Shown: piece after piece, positions 23,909 through 32,389 of the stretch | How positions within the stretch are numbered: position 1 is the first letter of the stretch | Layout of the letters: each line of letters begins with the position of its first letter | DNA from: an uncultured Collinsella sp. | Lineage (GTDB): Bacteria; Actinomycetota; Coriobacteriia; Coriobacteriales; Coriobacteriaceae | Direction: 5' to 3' | DNA length: 64,000 bases | Assembly (NCBI GenBank): GCA_937923795.1 | Contig: CALDWI010000032.1 | Span: 52,671-116,670 of the forward strand | The notes under the pieces: model-generated | What the model was told of the DNA's origin: nothing | Database searches by the model: none | The model's input: only the letters and a program-made list of their open reading frames with translations | Program-made: the position numbers and the translations under genes

Positions 23909-24895
23909 ATGCCGATTAATGATCCCGAGAAGTCGGAGAATATGCGCAAGTCCATCCGCGTGTATTCCGGTTCCTCCAACCGTCCCCTCGCTCAGAAGAT
24001 TGCTGAGTACCTTGGGGTCGAGCTTTCGGGCCTTACGCTAAAGCAGTTCGCCAATGGTGAGATTTACGCCCGCTACGACGAGACCGTCCGCGGCGCCGAC
24101 GTCTTCCTGATTCAGTCCGTGGCCGGCGGCAACGTCAATGACATGCTCATGGAGCTGCTCATCGCCACCGACGCTGCCAAGCGCGCATCCGCCCGCTCCA
24201 TCACCGCCGTCATCACCCACTACGGCTATGCCCGCCAGGACCGCAAGGCCGGCCCGCGCGAGCCCATCACCGCCCGCCTCGTCGCCAACCTGCTCGAGCG
24301 CGCCGGCGTCAACCGCATCATCACCCTCGACCTGCACCAGGGCCAGATCCAGGGCTTCTTCGATATCCCGGTTAACCACCTGTCCGCGCTGCCTCTGTTT
24401 GGCCAGTACTACAACGACATGCACTTCGACACCGACAACCTGGTTGTCGTCTCCCCCGACGTGGGTCGTGCCAAGGCCGCCAAGAAGCTGTCCGACATGC
24501 TCGGCTGCGACCTGGCCATCGCCCACAAGGGCCGTCCGCGCCACAACGCCGCCGAGGTCATGGGCATCATCGGTGACATCAAGGGCAAGACCTGCATCAT
24601 CAACGACGACATGATCGACACCGCTGGCACCCTGTGCGCCAACGTTAAGGAGCTCAAGGCTATGGGCGCTGGCGACATCTACGTCTGCGCCACCCACGGC
24701 ATCTTCTCCGGCCCGGCCATCGAGCGTCTGAACGACGCCCCCATCGTCGAGTGCGTCGTCACCGACGCCATCCCCGTCGAGGTGGGCGGCAAGATCAAGA
24801 CCATCTCGGTCGCCGAGGAGTTCGCTCAGGCCATCTCTGCCGTTTACCACGAGGAGCCCGTCTCCACGCTCGTCGGCGGCGACTTCGCGCTGTAA
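23909..24895 (+). CDS. prs: Ribose-phosphate pyrophosphokinase
   Basis: A 328-residue PRPP synthetase. Visible are YSGSSNRPLAQKIAEYLGV, the flexible-loop region RQDRKAGPREPITA, the NDDMIDTAGTLC PRPP-binding motif (normally VDDMIDTAGT, with N for V here) and the C-terminal SVAEEFAQAI. It makes PRPP for the purine (purF at 38.7 kb), pyrimidine and histidine pathways. AAAGGAG lies upstream; a TACAAT at 23859-23864 may be its -10. Confidence 0.97.
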   Translation: MPINDPEKSENMRKSIRVYSGSSNRPLAQKIAEYLGVELSGLTLKQFANGEIYARYDETVRGADVFLIQSVAGGNVNDMLMELLIATDAAKRASARSITAVITHYGYARQDRKAGPREPITARLVANLLERAGVNRIITLDLHQGQIQGFFDIPVNHLSALPLFGQYYNDMHFDTDNLVVVSPDVGRAKAAKKLSDMLGCDLAIAHKGRPRHNAAEVMGIIGDIKGKTCIINDDMIDTAGTLCANVKELKAMGAGDIYVCATHGIFSGPAIERLNDAPIVECVVTDAIPVEVGGKIKTISVAEEFAQAISAVYHEEPVSTLVGGDFAL

Positions 24896-24928
24896 TCCAG
24901 CGTCCATCGCATCATCTTTGGTGTTTTT

Positions 24929-24960
24929 AAAGGGTCGGAGGCTCGCTTCCGACCCTTTTT
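24929..24960 (+). terminator. Terminator after prs
   Basis: AAAGGGTCGGAGG...CTTCCGACCC stem followed by TTTTT, 34 bases after the prs stop. Confidence 0.92.
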
Positions 24961-24982
24961 CTACCCCTCGACAACCTGCCAT

Positions 24983-25184
24983 GGACAGTTAGTTCAGATT
25001 TGTATTAATTTAGCCATTCGTTTGGGCCATTTAATACGTCGAAAGCGCTCTTGCCGGCATAATTCCGTTCAATCCCTCCGCCTATGGATCTCTTCACCAT
25101 GCCGTTGGCCCCATTTTGCCCACCGATTCCTTCAACAACGGCAATACGCCCCGGTCGCCTTATACAAATCTGAAATAACTGTCC
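24983..25184. repeat. MITE-like palindromic element, left of AbiEi-like gene 1
   Basis: A 202-bp element. Left end 24983-25007 begins GGACAGTTAGTTCAGATTT; right end 25160-25184 is its reverse complement with about three mismatches in 25. The partner element at 26511-26711 has the same ends and nearly the same length, but the interiors show little similarity by eye. No target-site duplication was evident. It contains no convincing gene. Confidence 0.85.
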
Positions 25185-25350
25185 AACACCCACCTTAGCA
25201 GATGCCTCCAAGGCCAGCCCATCGCTCCATTCTCCACTTTTTCAAGGCATTCCACATGATCACGCTACCGCCCACGGCGCGCGACACCCCTTTGAGCGAA
25301 AAGACCGATACGGCAGTATCACTTCGCCAACGGATTAGTACCTTATAGCT
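25185..25350. promoter_or_regulatory. Upstream region of AbiEi-like gene 1
   Basis: This is the 166 bp between the palindromic element and the start codon. No Shine-Dalgarno sequence precedes the ATG at 25351. TTATAG at 25343-25348 is very close to it, so a leaderless or weakly translated mRNA is possible. Confidence 0.35.
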
Positions 25351-26478
25351 ATGACGACCGTGATTTCACATCTTTCCGCCCTCCGCGCAATTCGCCGCGC
25401 TCGACGGGCGTACTCCGCCCTTCCCTGGGACGTCATCGATGACGAGCAACAGACACAAGCCCTCGAAGGTTGCGTTCCCAACAAGGACGCCATAGACTTT
25501 GCGGCCCTTGCAATACTTGACGCCTGGAGCGAAGACGACTCCGAGTGTCTAGATCTCTTTGTTGCGGGCGGCAACAACAGACGACCCGACGGACGGCTCC
25601 TCCAGCACACCATCACCGCCCCGCTTCCCCAAGGTGCGATCATGCACATCGAAGCCGACATCTACGCAACGTCCCCCGCCATGACGGCCATGCTTTGTTC
25701 CAAAAATGAATCAGTTGCCAAAACCTTGATGCTTCTCATGGAGCTGCTCGGAACCTACTCGCTTCCGCCCGAGGCAACTTACCCCATCGCCTACGACGAC
25801 ACGTGGCCCAAGGCCAACAGCTTCGAAGCGATGGACGACCTCGATTGCCAGGGCGACCAACCGACACCCGAAAAGCAAGCCGAAACCCGCTACGAACAGG
25901 CACACTACAAATGCGAACCCGCCACAACCATCGAAGAGCTCGAGGCAGTCGCACGGTTTGCCAAAAGCAGTTCCTACGCCTCATTTCGTACGGCTGTCAA
26001 ACTCGCCCGGGCCGGATCCGCATCCCCAGCGGAATCATTGATGTTCGCCGTCCTGGGCGCACCCATGCGCTTTGGCGGATTCGGGTGCTGCAGCTTGCCC
26101 ATGGGAGGCTTACTGCTCAACTATCGTGTCGACTTCGACACCCTTGCGGTCAACATGTCCTCGGGCATCCCCTACGCCATCTGCGACTTATATTGCCCGG
26201 CCGCTGGAGTCGACAACGAATACAACGGAATTGGACATGAGCTTCAAAACGCCCGCATCCACGATGGCAATCGTAACAATGGCCTTAAAGCCATGGGTAT
26301 CCACGTCCTGGTTATCAATCGTGACCAAATGAAGGACCTTGTTGCACTCGAAGCCTTCGCCCAAACGATGCATCGACTCGCGGGAGTTCGATTCCGATAT
26401 CGCATCAAGGGCTATCGAAAGCGTCAGGCCGCCTGGCTCAACGCCCTGCGGGCCGGAATCGGCCTCGCGCCGGTCTAA
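25351..26478 (+). CDS. Orphan AbiEi/DUF559-like protein with predicted PD-(D/E)XK-type core (gene 1)
   Basis: The family was recognised by architecture, not by search. The order is a basic N-terminus (LSALRAIRRARRA), an AbiEi-like middle (HIEADIYATSPAMTAML, about 99-115), SASPAES (223-229), then a restriction-like core ICDLYCPAAGVDNEYNG (277-293) with D279 and E290, and HEL...DGNR (296-308). The lysine expected two residues after the glutamate is N292, so catalysis is doubtful. The 335-residue protein at 59928-60935 has the same layout. No AbiEii-type toxin or other partner adjoins it. It stands alone between two approximately 200-bp palindromic elements and has lower G+C than its neighbours. 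Function unknown; defence or element maintenance is possible. Confidence 0.6.
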   Translation: MTTVISHLSALRAIRRARRAYSALPWDVIDDEQQTQALEGCVPNKDAIDFAALAILDAWSEDDSECLDLFVAGGNNRRPDGRLLQHTITAPLPQGAIMHIEADIYATSPAMTAMLCSKNESVAKTLMLLMELLGTYSLPPEATYPIAYDDTWPKANSFEAMDDLDCQGDQPTPEKQAETRYEQAHYKCEPATTIEELEAVARFAKSSSYASFRTAVKLARAGSASPAESLMFAVLGAPMRFGGFGCCSLPMGGLLLNYRVDFDTLAVNMSSGIPYAICDLYCPAAGVDNEYNGIGHELQNARIHDGNRNNGLKAMGIHVLVINRDQMKDLVALEAFAQTMHRLAGVRFRYRIKGYRKRQAAWLNALRAGIGLAPV

Positions 26479-26510
26479 AAGACTTTTACCCAGTGTTACC
26501 TAGCATGGCT

Positions 26511-26711
26511 GGACAGTTAGTTCAGATTTGTATAAACAGACGGCTAAATTCGAGGTAGTTTGCCGCCATTCCGGCGCCAATCACCTCATTTGAAGACTCG
26601 AAAGATCTGAAATAGCGCAAAATGTGCTCTCCAAAGCGCCATGGCAGTTCCGCGGTCCCAATTTTGGCAGTCAAAGACCTCTTGGTTTAAACAAATCTGA
26701 ACTAACTGTCC
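26511..26711. repeat. MITE-like palindromic element, right of AbiEi-like gene 1
   Basis: A 201-bp element with 27-bp ends (26511-26537 and 26685-26711) that pair with one mismatch. The ends match those of the 24983-25184 element (GGACAGTTAGTTCAGATTT). It lies between the orphan gene and pth and contains no gene. Confidence 0.88.
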
Positions 26712-26825
26712 ACCCCGGCTTCTGACGACTGCCCAACGCCCTCATGCAGCCTCATTCACCCTCCATTTGACAGCAGCAACGGGGTCGCTCACCATAGCAG
26801 GCGACAAATCGACGAAAGGAAGCAC

Positions 26826-27455
26826 ATGGCAGCTGCACAGCCGCTTAAGATTCGCATGGTTGCCGGACTTGGCAACCCTGGCGATGAGTATGCCGAGACC
26901 CGCCACAACGCCGGCTTTAAGGCAATCGACGAGCTGGCCCGTCAGGCCGGCGTCACGTACTGGAAAAACCAGGCCGGCGCCGAGGTCGCGCTCATCAATA
27001 TCAACGACCCCGAGGAAGAGGGCGGCAAGCGCCAGATTGTGCTGGTCAAGCCGCAGTCGTACATGAACACCTCGGGCGGTCCCATCTCCAAGCTTTGCCG
27101 CGAGTACAAAATCAAAGCCGAGGAGCTGCTCGTGATCCACGATGAACTCGACATTCCCGCCGGCGATGTTCGCGTCAAGGTAGGCGGCGGCCACGCCGGT
27201 CACAACGGCCTGCGCTCCATCATCGACAAGATGGGCAGCCGCGACTTCAGCCGCATTCGCACCGGCATCGGCAACCCTCCCGGCAAGATGGCTGTCGCCG
27301 ACTACGTGCTCAAGCAGCTGCGCGCCCGCGAGGCCGAGGACTTCCAGGACACCTGCGCCCGCGCCGCAGACGCCGCCGGCCTGGCGATCGTGCACGGCGT
27401 GGTCTATGCCCGCGACCACGTAAACGGCGCCGCCTCCGCCAACGGCAAGCACTAA
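26826..27455 (+). CDS. pth: Peptidyl-tRNA hydrolase
   Basis: A 209-residue Pth. Visible are AGLGNPGDEYAETRHNAGF with the catalytic histidine, KPQSYMNTSG, HDELDIPAGDVRVKVGGGHAGHNGLRSI and FSRIRTGIGNPP. It releases peptides from prematurely dropped peptidyl-tRNA. AAAGGAA precedes the start. The C-terminal tail (VNGAASANGKH) is unremarkable. Confidence 0.97.
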   Translation: MAAAQPLKIRMVAGLGNPGDEYAETRHNAGFKAIDELARQAGVTYWKNQAGAEVALININDPEEEGGKRQIVLVKPQSYMNTSGGPISKLCREYKIKAEELLVIHDELDIPAGDVRVKVGGGHAGHNGLRSIIDKMGSRDFSRIRTGIGNPPGKMAVADYVLKQLRAREAEDFQDTCARAADAAGLAIVHGVVYARDHVNGAASANGKH

Positions 27456-27467
27456 AACCTACCATTT

Positions 27468-27645
27468 AGGGACAGGTTTATTTTGGCAGGTTTTATCTGC
27501 GGAAACGCCGCGGCAGCCGCACCGTAATAAACCCTGTGCCGCCATACATATGCAGCGCTCCAAAGGGGGCCGGCCTCACCGAAGCACGAGGCCGGCCCCC
27601 TTTGCCGTTTTGCCTGATAAAACCCGCCAAAATAAACCTGTCCCT
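27468..27645. repeat. Nested hairpin with GGGACAG ends downstream of pth
   Basis: Outer 30-bp arms 27468-27497 and 27616-27645 differ at one position and begin AGGGACAGGTTTATTTTGG. They enclose the strong terminator stem at 27562-27603. A single half of the same sequence recurs at 38669-38698. Confidence 0.85.
27562..27611 (+). terminator. Terminator hairpin after pth
   Basis: AAAGGGGGCCGGCCTC and its perfect complement around a 10-nt loop, followed by TTTGCCGTTTT. It lies inside the larger nested palindrome. Confidence 0.8.
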
Positions 27646-27816
27646 TTTTGGCAGGTCACTTTTCCCGCCTGCCAAAGACACACGTAAGCGACATGTCCAT
27701 GAGGGTATAATTTGCACCGTATGTCTGCACAACGCCTGTGCGCGTACGGTTTTATTCGGGCTACCGTCCATTTCCGTGGAGGCACGGTTCGGTCGCCCTA
27801 ACAAGAGAGGGGTTCT

Positions 27817-28656
27817 ATGTATAAGATCCTGGAGAAGACGCAGTTCTCGGAGAAGGTGTTCAAGTTCCGCATCGAGGCGCCCGCAATCGCCAAGCATGCG
27901 CACGCTGGACAGTTCCTCATGGTTCGCGCCAACGAGACGGGCGAGCGTGTCCCGTTTACTCTGGCCGGCTGGAACGGTGACGAGGGCTGGGTCGAGTTCA
28001 TCTTCATGGTGATCGGCAAGACCACCGAAATGCTTTCCACCTACGAGGCCGGCGAGTCGCTGCGCGACGTCGTGGGCCCGCTGGGCGTTCCCACCGAGAT
28101 GGCCGAGGGCCCCTGCGCCGTCATTGGCGGCGGCGTCGGCCTGGCAATTGCCTTCCCGGTCGCCAAGCACCTGGTCGAGACCGGCCATGAGGTCCACGCC
28201 ATCATGGGCGCCCGAACCAAGGACCTCCTGCTCATGGAGGACCAGTTCCGCGAGCTCCTCGACGAGGACCACATCCACATCACCACTGACGACGGTTCCT
28301 ACGGCGAGCAGGGCGTTGTCACCGCTCCGCTGGAGCGCCTGCTGCAGGACAAGGCCGTGAGCCAGGTCTTCTGCGTCGGCCCCGTTCCGATGATGAAGTT
28401 CTCGACCCTCACCGCCCAGAAGTACGACACCCCCATCACCGCGTCGCTCAACCCCATCATGGTTGACGGCACCGGCATGTGCGGCTGCTGCCGCGTCGAG
28501 GTGGGCGGCGTGACCAAGTTCGCTTGCGTCGACGGCCCCGACTTCGATGCTACCCTGGTCGACTGGGATGACCTTCGTGCCCGCCAGGCCGCTTACCGTT
28601 CCGAAGAGGGCGAGTCCCTCAAGGCCTATGAGGAAAAGAGCTGCGCATGCCACTAG
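27817..28656 (+). CDS. nfnA: Ferredoxin-NADP oxidoreductase-type subunit (NfnA/SudB-like)
   Basis: A 279-residue FAD/NAD-binding protein. The order is an FNR-like flavin domain (RVPFTLAGWN), nucleotide site GGGVGLAIAFPVAK and C-terminal [2Fe-2S] cysteines GMCGCCRVEV...FACVDGPDF. Together with the overlapping downstream subunit this is the NADH-dependent reduced ferredoxin:NADP+ oxidoreductase, a flavin-based bifurcating transhydrogenase. Alternatively it is the sulfide dehydrogenase SudAB, which has the same fold. The start follows GAGAGGGG. The genes overlap by ten bases. Confidence 0.88.
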   Translation: MYKILEKTQFSEKVFKFRIEAPAIAKHAHAGQFLMVRANETGERVPFTLAGWNGDEGWVEFIFMVIGKTTEMLSTYEAGESLRDVVGPLGVPTEMAEGPCAVIGGGVGLAIAFPVAKHLVETGHEVHAIMGARTKDLLLMEDQFRELLDEDHIHITTDDGSYGEQGVVTAPLERLLQDKAVSQVFCVGPVPMMKFSTLTAQKYDTPITASLNPIMVDGTGMCGCCRVEVGGVTKFACVDGPDFDATLVDWDDLRARQAAYRSEEGESLKAYEEKSCACH

Positions 28657-30056
28657 TTAACGGTCGTTTCGTTGCCGATATGAAGTCGCCCCGCACCCCC
28701 GATAACGAGGAGCCGGCTGCCGAGCGCGCCTGCGACTTCCGCCCCGTCGACAAGGGCTTCACCGAAGAGATGGCGCTGGCCGAGGCCGAGCGCTGCCTCA
28801 ACTGCAAGAAGCCGTTCTGTGTTGAGGGCTGCCCCGTCAACATCAACATCCCCCGCTTTATCGAGCAGATCCGCGAGAAGGACTTCGGCGGCGCTCTCGA
28901 TACCATCCGCGAGGACTCCATGCTTCCCGCCATCTGCGGCCGAGTCTGCCCGCAGGAGAACCAGTGCGAGGGCAAGTGCATCCGTGGTAAGAAGTCCGAG
29001 CCCGTGGCCATCGGCCAGCTCGAGCGCTTCCTGGGTGACCGCCCCGAGCTCGCCTCCACGCCCAAGATGGCTCCCAAGAACGGCAAGAAGGTCGCCGTCG
29101 TCGGCTCCGGCCCGTCCGGCATCACCTGCGCCGGCGAGCTCGCCCGTAACGGCTTTGACGTCACCGTCTTTGAGGCCTTCTTCACCGGCGGTGGCGTGCT
29201 GGTCTACGGCATCCCCGAGTTCCGTCTTCCCAAGGCGGTCGTCAAGCGCGAGATCGACGGCCTGGAGGACATGGGCGTCAAGTTTGAGTACAACTCCGTC
29301 GTGGGCAACATGGCCACGGCCGAGGAGCTGTTCGAGCAGGGCTTCGACGCCATCTACGTGGCGACCGGCGCTGGCCTGCCCAAGTTCCTCAACGTCCCCG
29401 GCGAGAACCTGCCCAACGTCTTCTTCGCTAACGAGTACCTCACCCGCGTGAACCTGATGAAGGCCAACAAGTTCCCCGAGTACGACACCCCCACCAAGCA
29501 CGGCAAGAACGTCGTCGTCTTTGGTGGCGGCAACGTGGCTATGGACGCCGTCCGTACCGCCAAGCGTCTGGGCGCCGAGCACGCCATCATCGCCTATCGT
29601 CGTACCGAGGATGAGATGCCCTGCCGTCGCGCCGAGCTGCACCACGCCAAGGCCGAGGGCGTCGAGGTTCTGCCGCTCGTTTCCCCGCTCGAGTTTGTCG
29701 CTGGCGAGGACGGCTCCGTGTGCGCCGTCAAGGTCCAGAAGATGGAACTCGGCGAGCCCGACGAGTCCGGCCGTCGTCGCCCGGTGCCCATCGAGGGCGC
29801 CATCGAGGAGATCCCCTGCGACGTCGCTATTTCGGCTATCGGCACCAACGCCAACCCCTTCGCAAAGAAGATCGGCGGCAAGATGGAGCTCAACAAGTGG
29901 GGCTACATCGTCGCCGACGAGGAGACCGGCCAGACCACCGATCCCCGCATCTGGGCCGGCGGCGACATCGTCACCGGTGCCGCAACGGTCATTCTGGCGA
30001 TGGGCGCCGGCAAGAAGGCCGCCGCTTCCATCACCAAGAGCCTGCTGGGCGAGTAA
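28647..30056 (+). CDS. nfnB: Large subunit NfnB (GltD-like, FAD/NADP-binding)
   Basis: A 469-residue protein homologous to glutamate synthase small chain. N-terminal cysteines for two [4Fe-4S] clusters are visible (CLNCKKPFCVEGCPV and CGRVCPQENQCEGKC). FAD site VAVVGSGPSGITCAGELA is followed by NADP site VVVFGGGNVAMDAVRTA and GGDIVTGAATVILAMGAGKKAA. No large GltB partner is nearby and NfnA overlaps, so the NfnAB assignment is preferred over glutamate synthase. It would balance ferredoxin, NADH and NADPH together with the Ech hydrogenase. Confidence 0.9.
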   Translation: MPLVNGRFVADMKSPRTPDNEEPAAERACDFRPVDKGFTEEMALAEAERCLNCKKPFCVEGCPVNINIPRFIEQIREKDFGGALDTIREDSMLPAICGRVCPQENQCEGKCIRGKKSEPVAIGQLERFLGDRPELASTPKMAPKNGKKVAVVGSGPSGITCAGELARNGFDVTVFEAFFTGGGVLVYGIPEFRLPKAVVKREIDGLEDMGVKFEYNSVVGNMATAEELFEQGFDAIYVATGAGLPKFLNVPGENLPNVFFANEYLTRVNLMKANKFPEYDTPTKHGKNVVVFGGGNVAMDAVRTAKRLGAEHAIIAYRRTEDEMPCRRAELHHAKAEGVEVLPLVSPLEFVAGEDGSVCAVKVQKMELGEPDESGRRRPVPIEGAIEEIPCDVAISAIGTNANPFAKKIGGKMELNKWGYIVADEETGQTTDPRIWAGGDIVTGAATVILAMGAGKKAAASITKSLLGE

Positions 30057-30084
30057 TCACCCGCAGCGCTAGCCACCAAACGGC

Positions 30085-30122
30085 AAAGTCCCCGTCGAGC
30101 ACACGCCCGGCGGGGACTTTTT
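30085..30122 (+). terminator. Terminator after nfnB
   Basis: AAAGTCCCCG...CGGGGACTTT stem followed by TTC, 29 bases after the stop. Confidence 0.88.
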
Positions 30123-30180
30123 CTATGTCGGCCGACCGACCGCCACAAAGGGGCGGCGCCTTTGTGGTGGTTTTGGTCGG

Positions 30181-30804
30181 TTAGCCTTCGAGTTGGGCCA
30201 CCTTGTAGCGGTAGGCTGCGGCGATAACGTCTTTGCAGCCTTCGCGGCCCAGCTTGGCGCGGTTGACGACGATGTCTTTACCGCTCGTCATCTTCCACTT
30301 TCCGGCGCTGTAGCGCTTATAGAACGCCTCGCGCGCCTTCTGCTGCTGCTTGACCAGCTTGGCGCCCTTCTTTTTGTTAAGACCGCGCTTCTTGCGCACG
30401 ATCTCGACGCGGTCCTCAAAGGGAGCGGTCACCAATACGGCAATGTGGTTGGGGTTGTTACGCAGCAGGTAATCGGACAGGCGGCCTTCGATAATGCAGC
30501 TCTCGGTCTCACCCAGATCCAAAATCACCTGGCTCATCTTTTGGAACAACTTGTCCGAGTACGAACGGGCATCGTAGCGGTCGGGCAGAAACGCCATGTT
30601 CTCCACGGCCAGGCGCTCGTCGTAGGCGGCCATCTTGTCGAGCGACTCGCCCGCGCGCAGCGACGCACGCACCAGCAGCTCGTTATCGTACAGCGGAATC
30701 CCCAACTCGTCGGCAAGCATGCGACCAATCTCGTGGCCCTCGGCGCCAAAGTCGCGCGCGATGGTAATGACCACAGGATTCTTCTTGTTCTCCAGATCGC
30801 TCAT
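30181..30804 (-). CDS. Cytidylate kinase-like family protein
   Basis: A 207-residue P-loop-type protein of the family (AAA_26/cytidylate kinase-like) common in gut Firmicutes and Actinobacteria. VVITIARDFGAEGHEIGRMLADELGIPLYD replaces the normal GSGKST loop, so classic CMP kinase activity is uncertain. ESCIIEGRLSDYLLR follows, and the C-terminal half is lysine rich. AAAGGA precedes the start. It stands alone between nfnB (convergent) and an amino acid ABC operon. Confidence 0.8.
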   Translation of the reverse strand: MSDLENKKNPVVITIARDFGAEGHEIGRMLADELGIPLYDNELLVRASLRAGESLDKMAAYDERLAVENMAFLPDRYDARSYSDKLFQKMSQVILDLGETESCIIEGRLSDYLLRNNPNHIAVLVTAPFEDRVEIVRKKRGLNKKKGAKLVKQQQKAREAFYKRYSAGKWKMTSGKDIVVNRAKLGREGCKDVIAAAYRYKVAQLEG

Positions 30805-30868
30805 CGCGATTCCTTTCTAACAAATGAGAAATAGGCGATTCCTGATTCTCATTTTGTCACTTACGACC

Positions 30869-30976
30869 GTCCTGGTTTCCCAAGTGCGGCAGATTGCCCC
30901 GAAAGAGGAGCGCCGCGTACTAAATGTACGCAAGCGACGATTGAGGGGCAAGATGCCGTGCTTGGGGAAGCAGGAC
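30869..30976. repeat. Long imperfect palindrome downstream of the amino acid transporter operon
   Basis: Arms 30869-30900 and 30945-30976 pair at 26 of 32 positions. The centre holds a perfect small hairpin, GCGTAC-TAAAT-GTACGC (30915-30931). The right arm touches the permease stop codon. It probably acts as a 3' mRNA structure or terminator; no T-tract is present. Confidence 0.75.
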
Positions 30977-31614
30977 TACGCTGCCACAATACGACGTTGA
31001 TACGCTCGGACCAGCAGCGAGATACCAAAGTTGAGCACAAAGTACATCGTGAAAACCAGGCCGTAGAGCATAAGCACCTGCGACAGGTCGATCGCGTGGG
31101 CCATCACGACGTTGGCCGTGTACATGAGTTCGGCCACGTTAATGCCCGAAAGATACGAGCTGTCCTTAATGACAGTTGTGCACTGGCTAAACAGCGCCGG
31201 AATGATCGTCTTAAACGTCTGCGGCAGAATGATGTAGCGCATGGTGGCAAAGAAGCCAAAGCCCTGGCTCTGCGCCGCCTCAAACTGGCCGCGCGGAATC
31301 GAGTTGAGGCCGCCGCGCACAATCTCGGCCATAACGGCGCTGGTAAACAGCGTAAAGGCGATGGTCGAAATCACAATGTCCAAACCCTGCACCGTAAAGT
31401 AGATAAAAAGGATCCACAGCAGGTTTGGCGTGCAACGGAACAGCTCGATATAGGCGCTCACCAAAATACGGAACGGGCGGGGCGCATAGCTTTTAACGAG
31501 CGCCAGTACCGTGCCAAAGATGAGCGAGAAAAAGATCGACAGCGCCGAGATCTCGATCGTCTTAACAAAGCCGCCCCAAATGTAGAGCAGGTTGGTCGCG
31601 TTGAAGATTTCCAT
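30976..31614 (-). CDS. Polar amino acid ABC transporter permease 2
   Basis: A 212-residue HisM/GlnP-type permease with about five helices. The EAA loop FEAAQSQGFGFFATMRYIILPQTFK contacts the ATPase. It is the last gene of the importer operon, four bases after the first permease. Residues before TM1 are few, as usual. The likely substrate class is glutamine, glutamate or a related polar amino acid. Confidence 0.92.
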   Translation of the reverse strand: MEIFNATNLLYIWGGFVKTIEISALSIFFSLIFGTVLALVKSYAPRPFRILVSAYIELFRCTPNLLWILFIYFTVQGLDIVISTIAFTLFTSAVMAEIVRGGLNSIPRGQFEAAQSQGFGFFATMRYIILPQTFKTIIPALFSQCTTVIKDSSYLSGINVAELMYTANVVMAHAIDLSQVLMLYGLVFTMYFVLNFGISLLVRAYQRRIVAA

Positions 31615-31617
31615 GCG

Positions 31618-32364
31618 CTAGGCCTCCTCTACGTTGTCGAGCCCCAGCTCGGCCAGGCTCACACCGCGCGGACGCTCCTTGGAGCGGCGCTCGAGCCACT
31701 GCACCAGTATGGCGAGCGGAAAGCAGATGATGAAGTACATAAGGCAGCAGACGATGTATCCCTGCAGGTAACCGTACAGACTCACAAAGTTGTCGGAACG
31801 GTACATAAGGTCGCCGCCGGCCACAAGCGCCAGCACCGACGTATTCTTGACCAGGTTGAGCGCCTGGTTGCACAGCGGCGGCAGAATGATCTTGAATGTC
31901 TGGGGCAGTACGATGTACCAGTACGCCTGCGCACGGGTGAAGCCCTGGCTCTGGGCCGCCTCCATCTGACCGCGCGGAACCGCCTCGATACCAGTGCGGA
32001 TGACCTCCGAAATGTAGGCCGCGTGATACAGACCCACGCCCAAGAAGCCCAGCACGAACGGCGCGATGCGCACCGGCTGGTCGGCACCGGTTATGGCCTG
32101 CAAAAACTGCGGACCGGCCATGTACATAAAGAGCACCTGCACGGGCAACGGGGTGTTCTGGTAAAACTCCACGTACACGCGGCTTATGGCGCGCAGCACG
32201 CGCGAGCGAGTGGTAGAGAACACGCCCAGCAGCGTGCCCAGCACCAGCGACAACAGCAGGCCGGCAACGACCACTTGCAGCGTCACGCCAAAGCCCTCCC
32301 AGAAGGGCCCCATATTTTGAAATGTCGTCGACCAACGGTCGGCGTCAAATAATCCTTCGAGCAT
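31618..32364 (-). CDS. Polar amino acid ABC transporter permease 1
   Basis: A 248-residue permease with EAA loop MEAAQSQGFTRAQAYWYIVLPQTFK, similar to its neighbour, so the pore is a heterodimer. The start at 32364 follows AAGGAAGG; an upstream in-frame ATG overlaps the binding-protein stop. The C-terminus extends with a charged tail (RRSKERPRGVSLAELG). Confidence 0.92.
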   Translation of the reverse strand: MLEGLFDADRWSTTFQNMGPFWEGFGVTLQVVVAGLLLSLVLGTLLGVFSTTRSRVLRAISRVYVEFYQNTPLPVQVLFMYMAGPQFLQAITGADQPVRIAPFVLGFLGVGLYHAAYISEVIRTGIEAVPRGQMEAAQSQGFTRAQAYWYIVLPQTFKIILPPLCNQALNLVKNTSVLALVAGGDLMYRSDNFVSLYGYLQGYIVCCLMYFIICFPLAILVQWLERRSKERPRGVSLAELGLDNVEEA

Positions 32365-32389
32365 TTGATTCCTTCCTTGGACGATGCGC

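Noticed and set aside
24976..25190. Target-site duplication at the ends of the MITE-like elements
   Set aside because: Flanking bases of neither element repeat convincingly, so transposition is not demonstrated.
25005..25211. 68-codon minus-strand frame in the left MITE-like element
   Set aside because: No ribosome-binding site, and the partner element lacks a corresponding frame.
28647..30056. Glutamate synthase small subunit (gltD)
   Set aside because: There is no large subunit nearby, and the gene overlaps an NfnA-type flavoprotein, so NfnB fits better.
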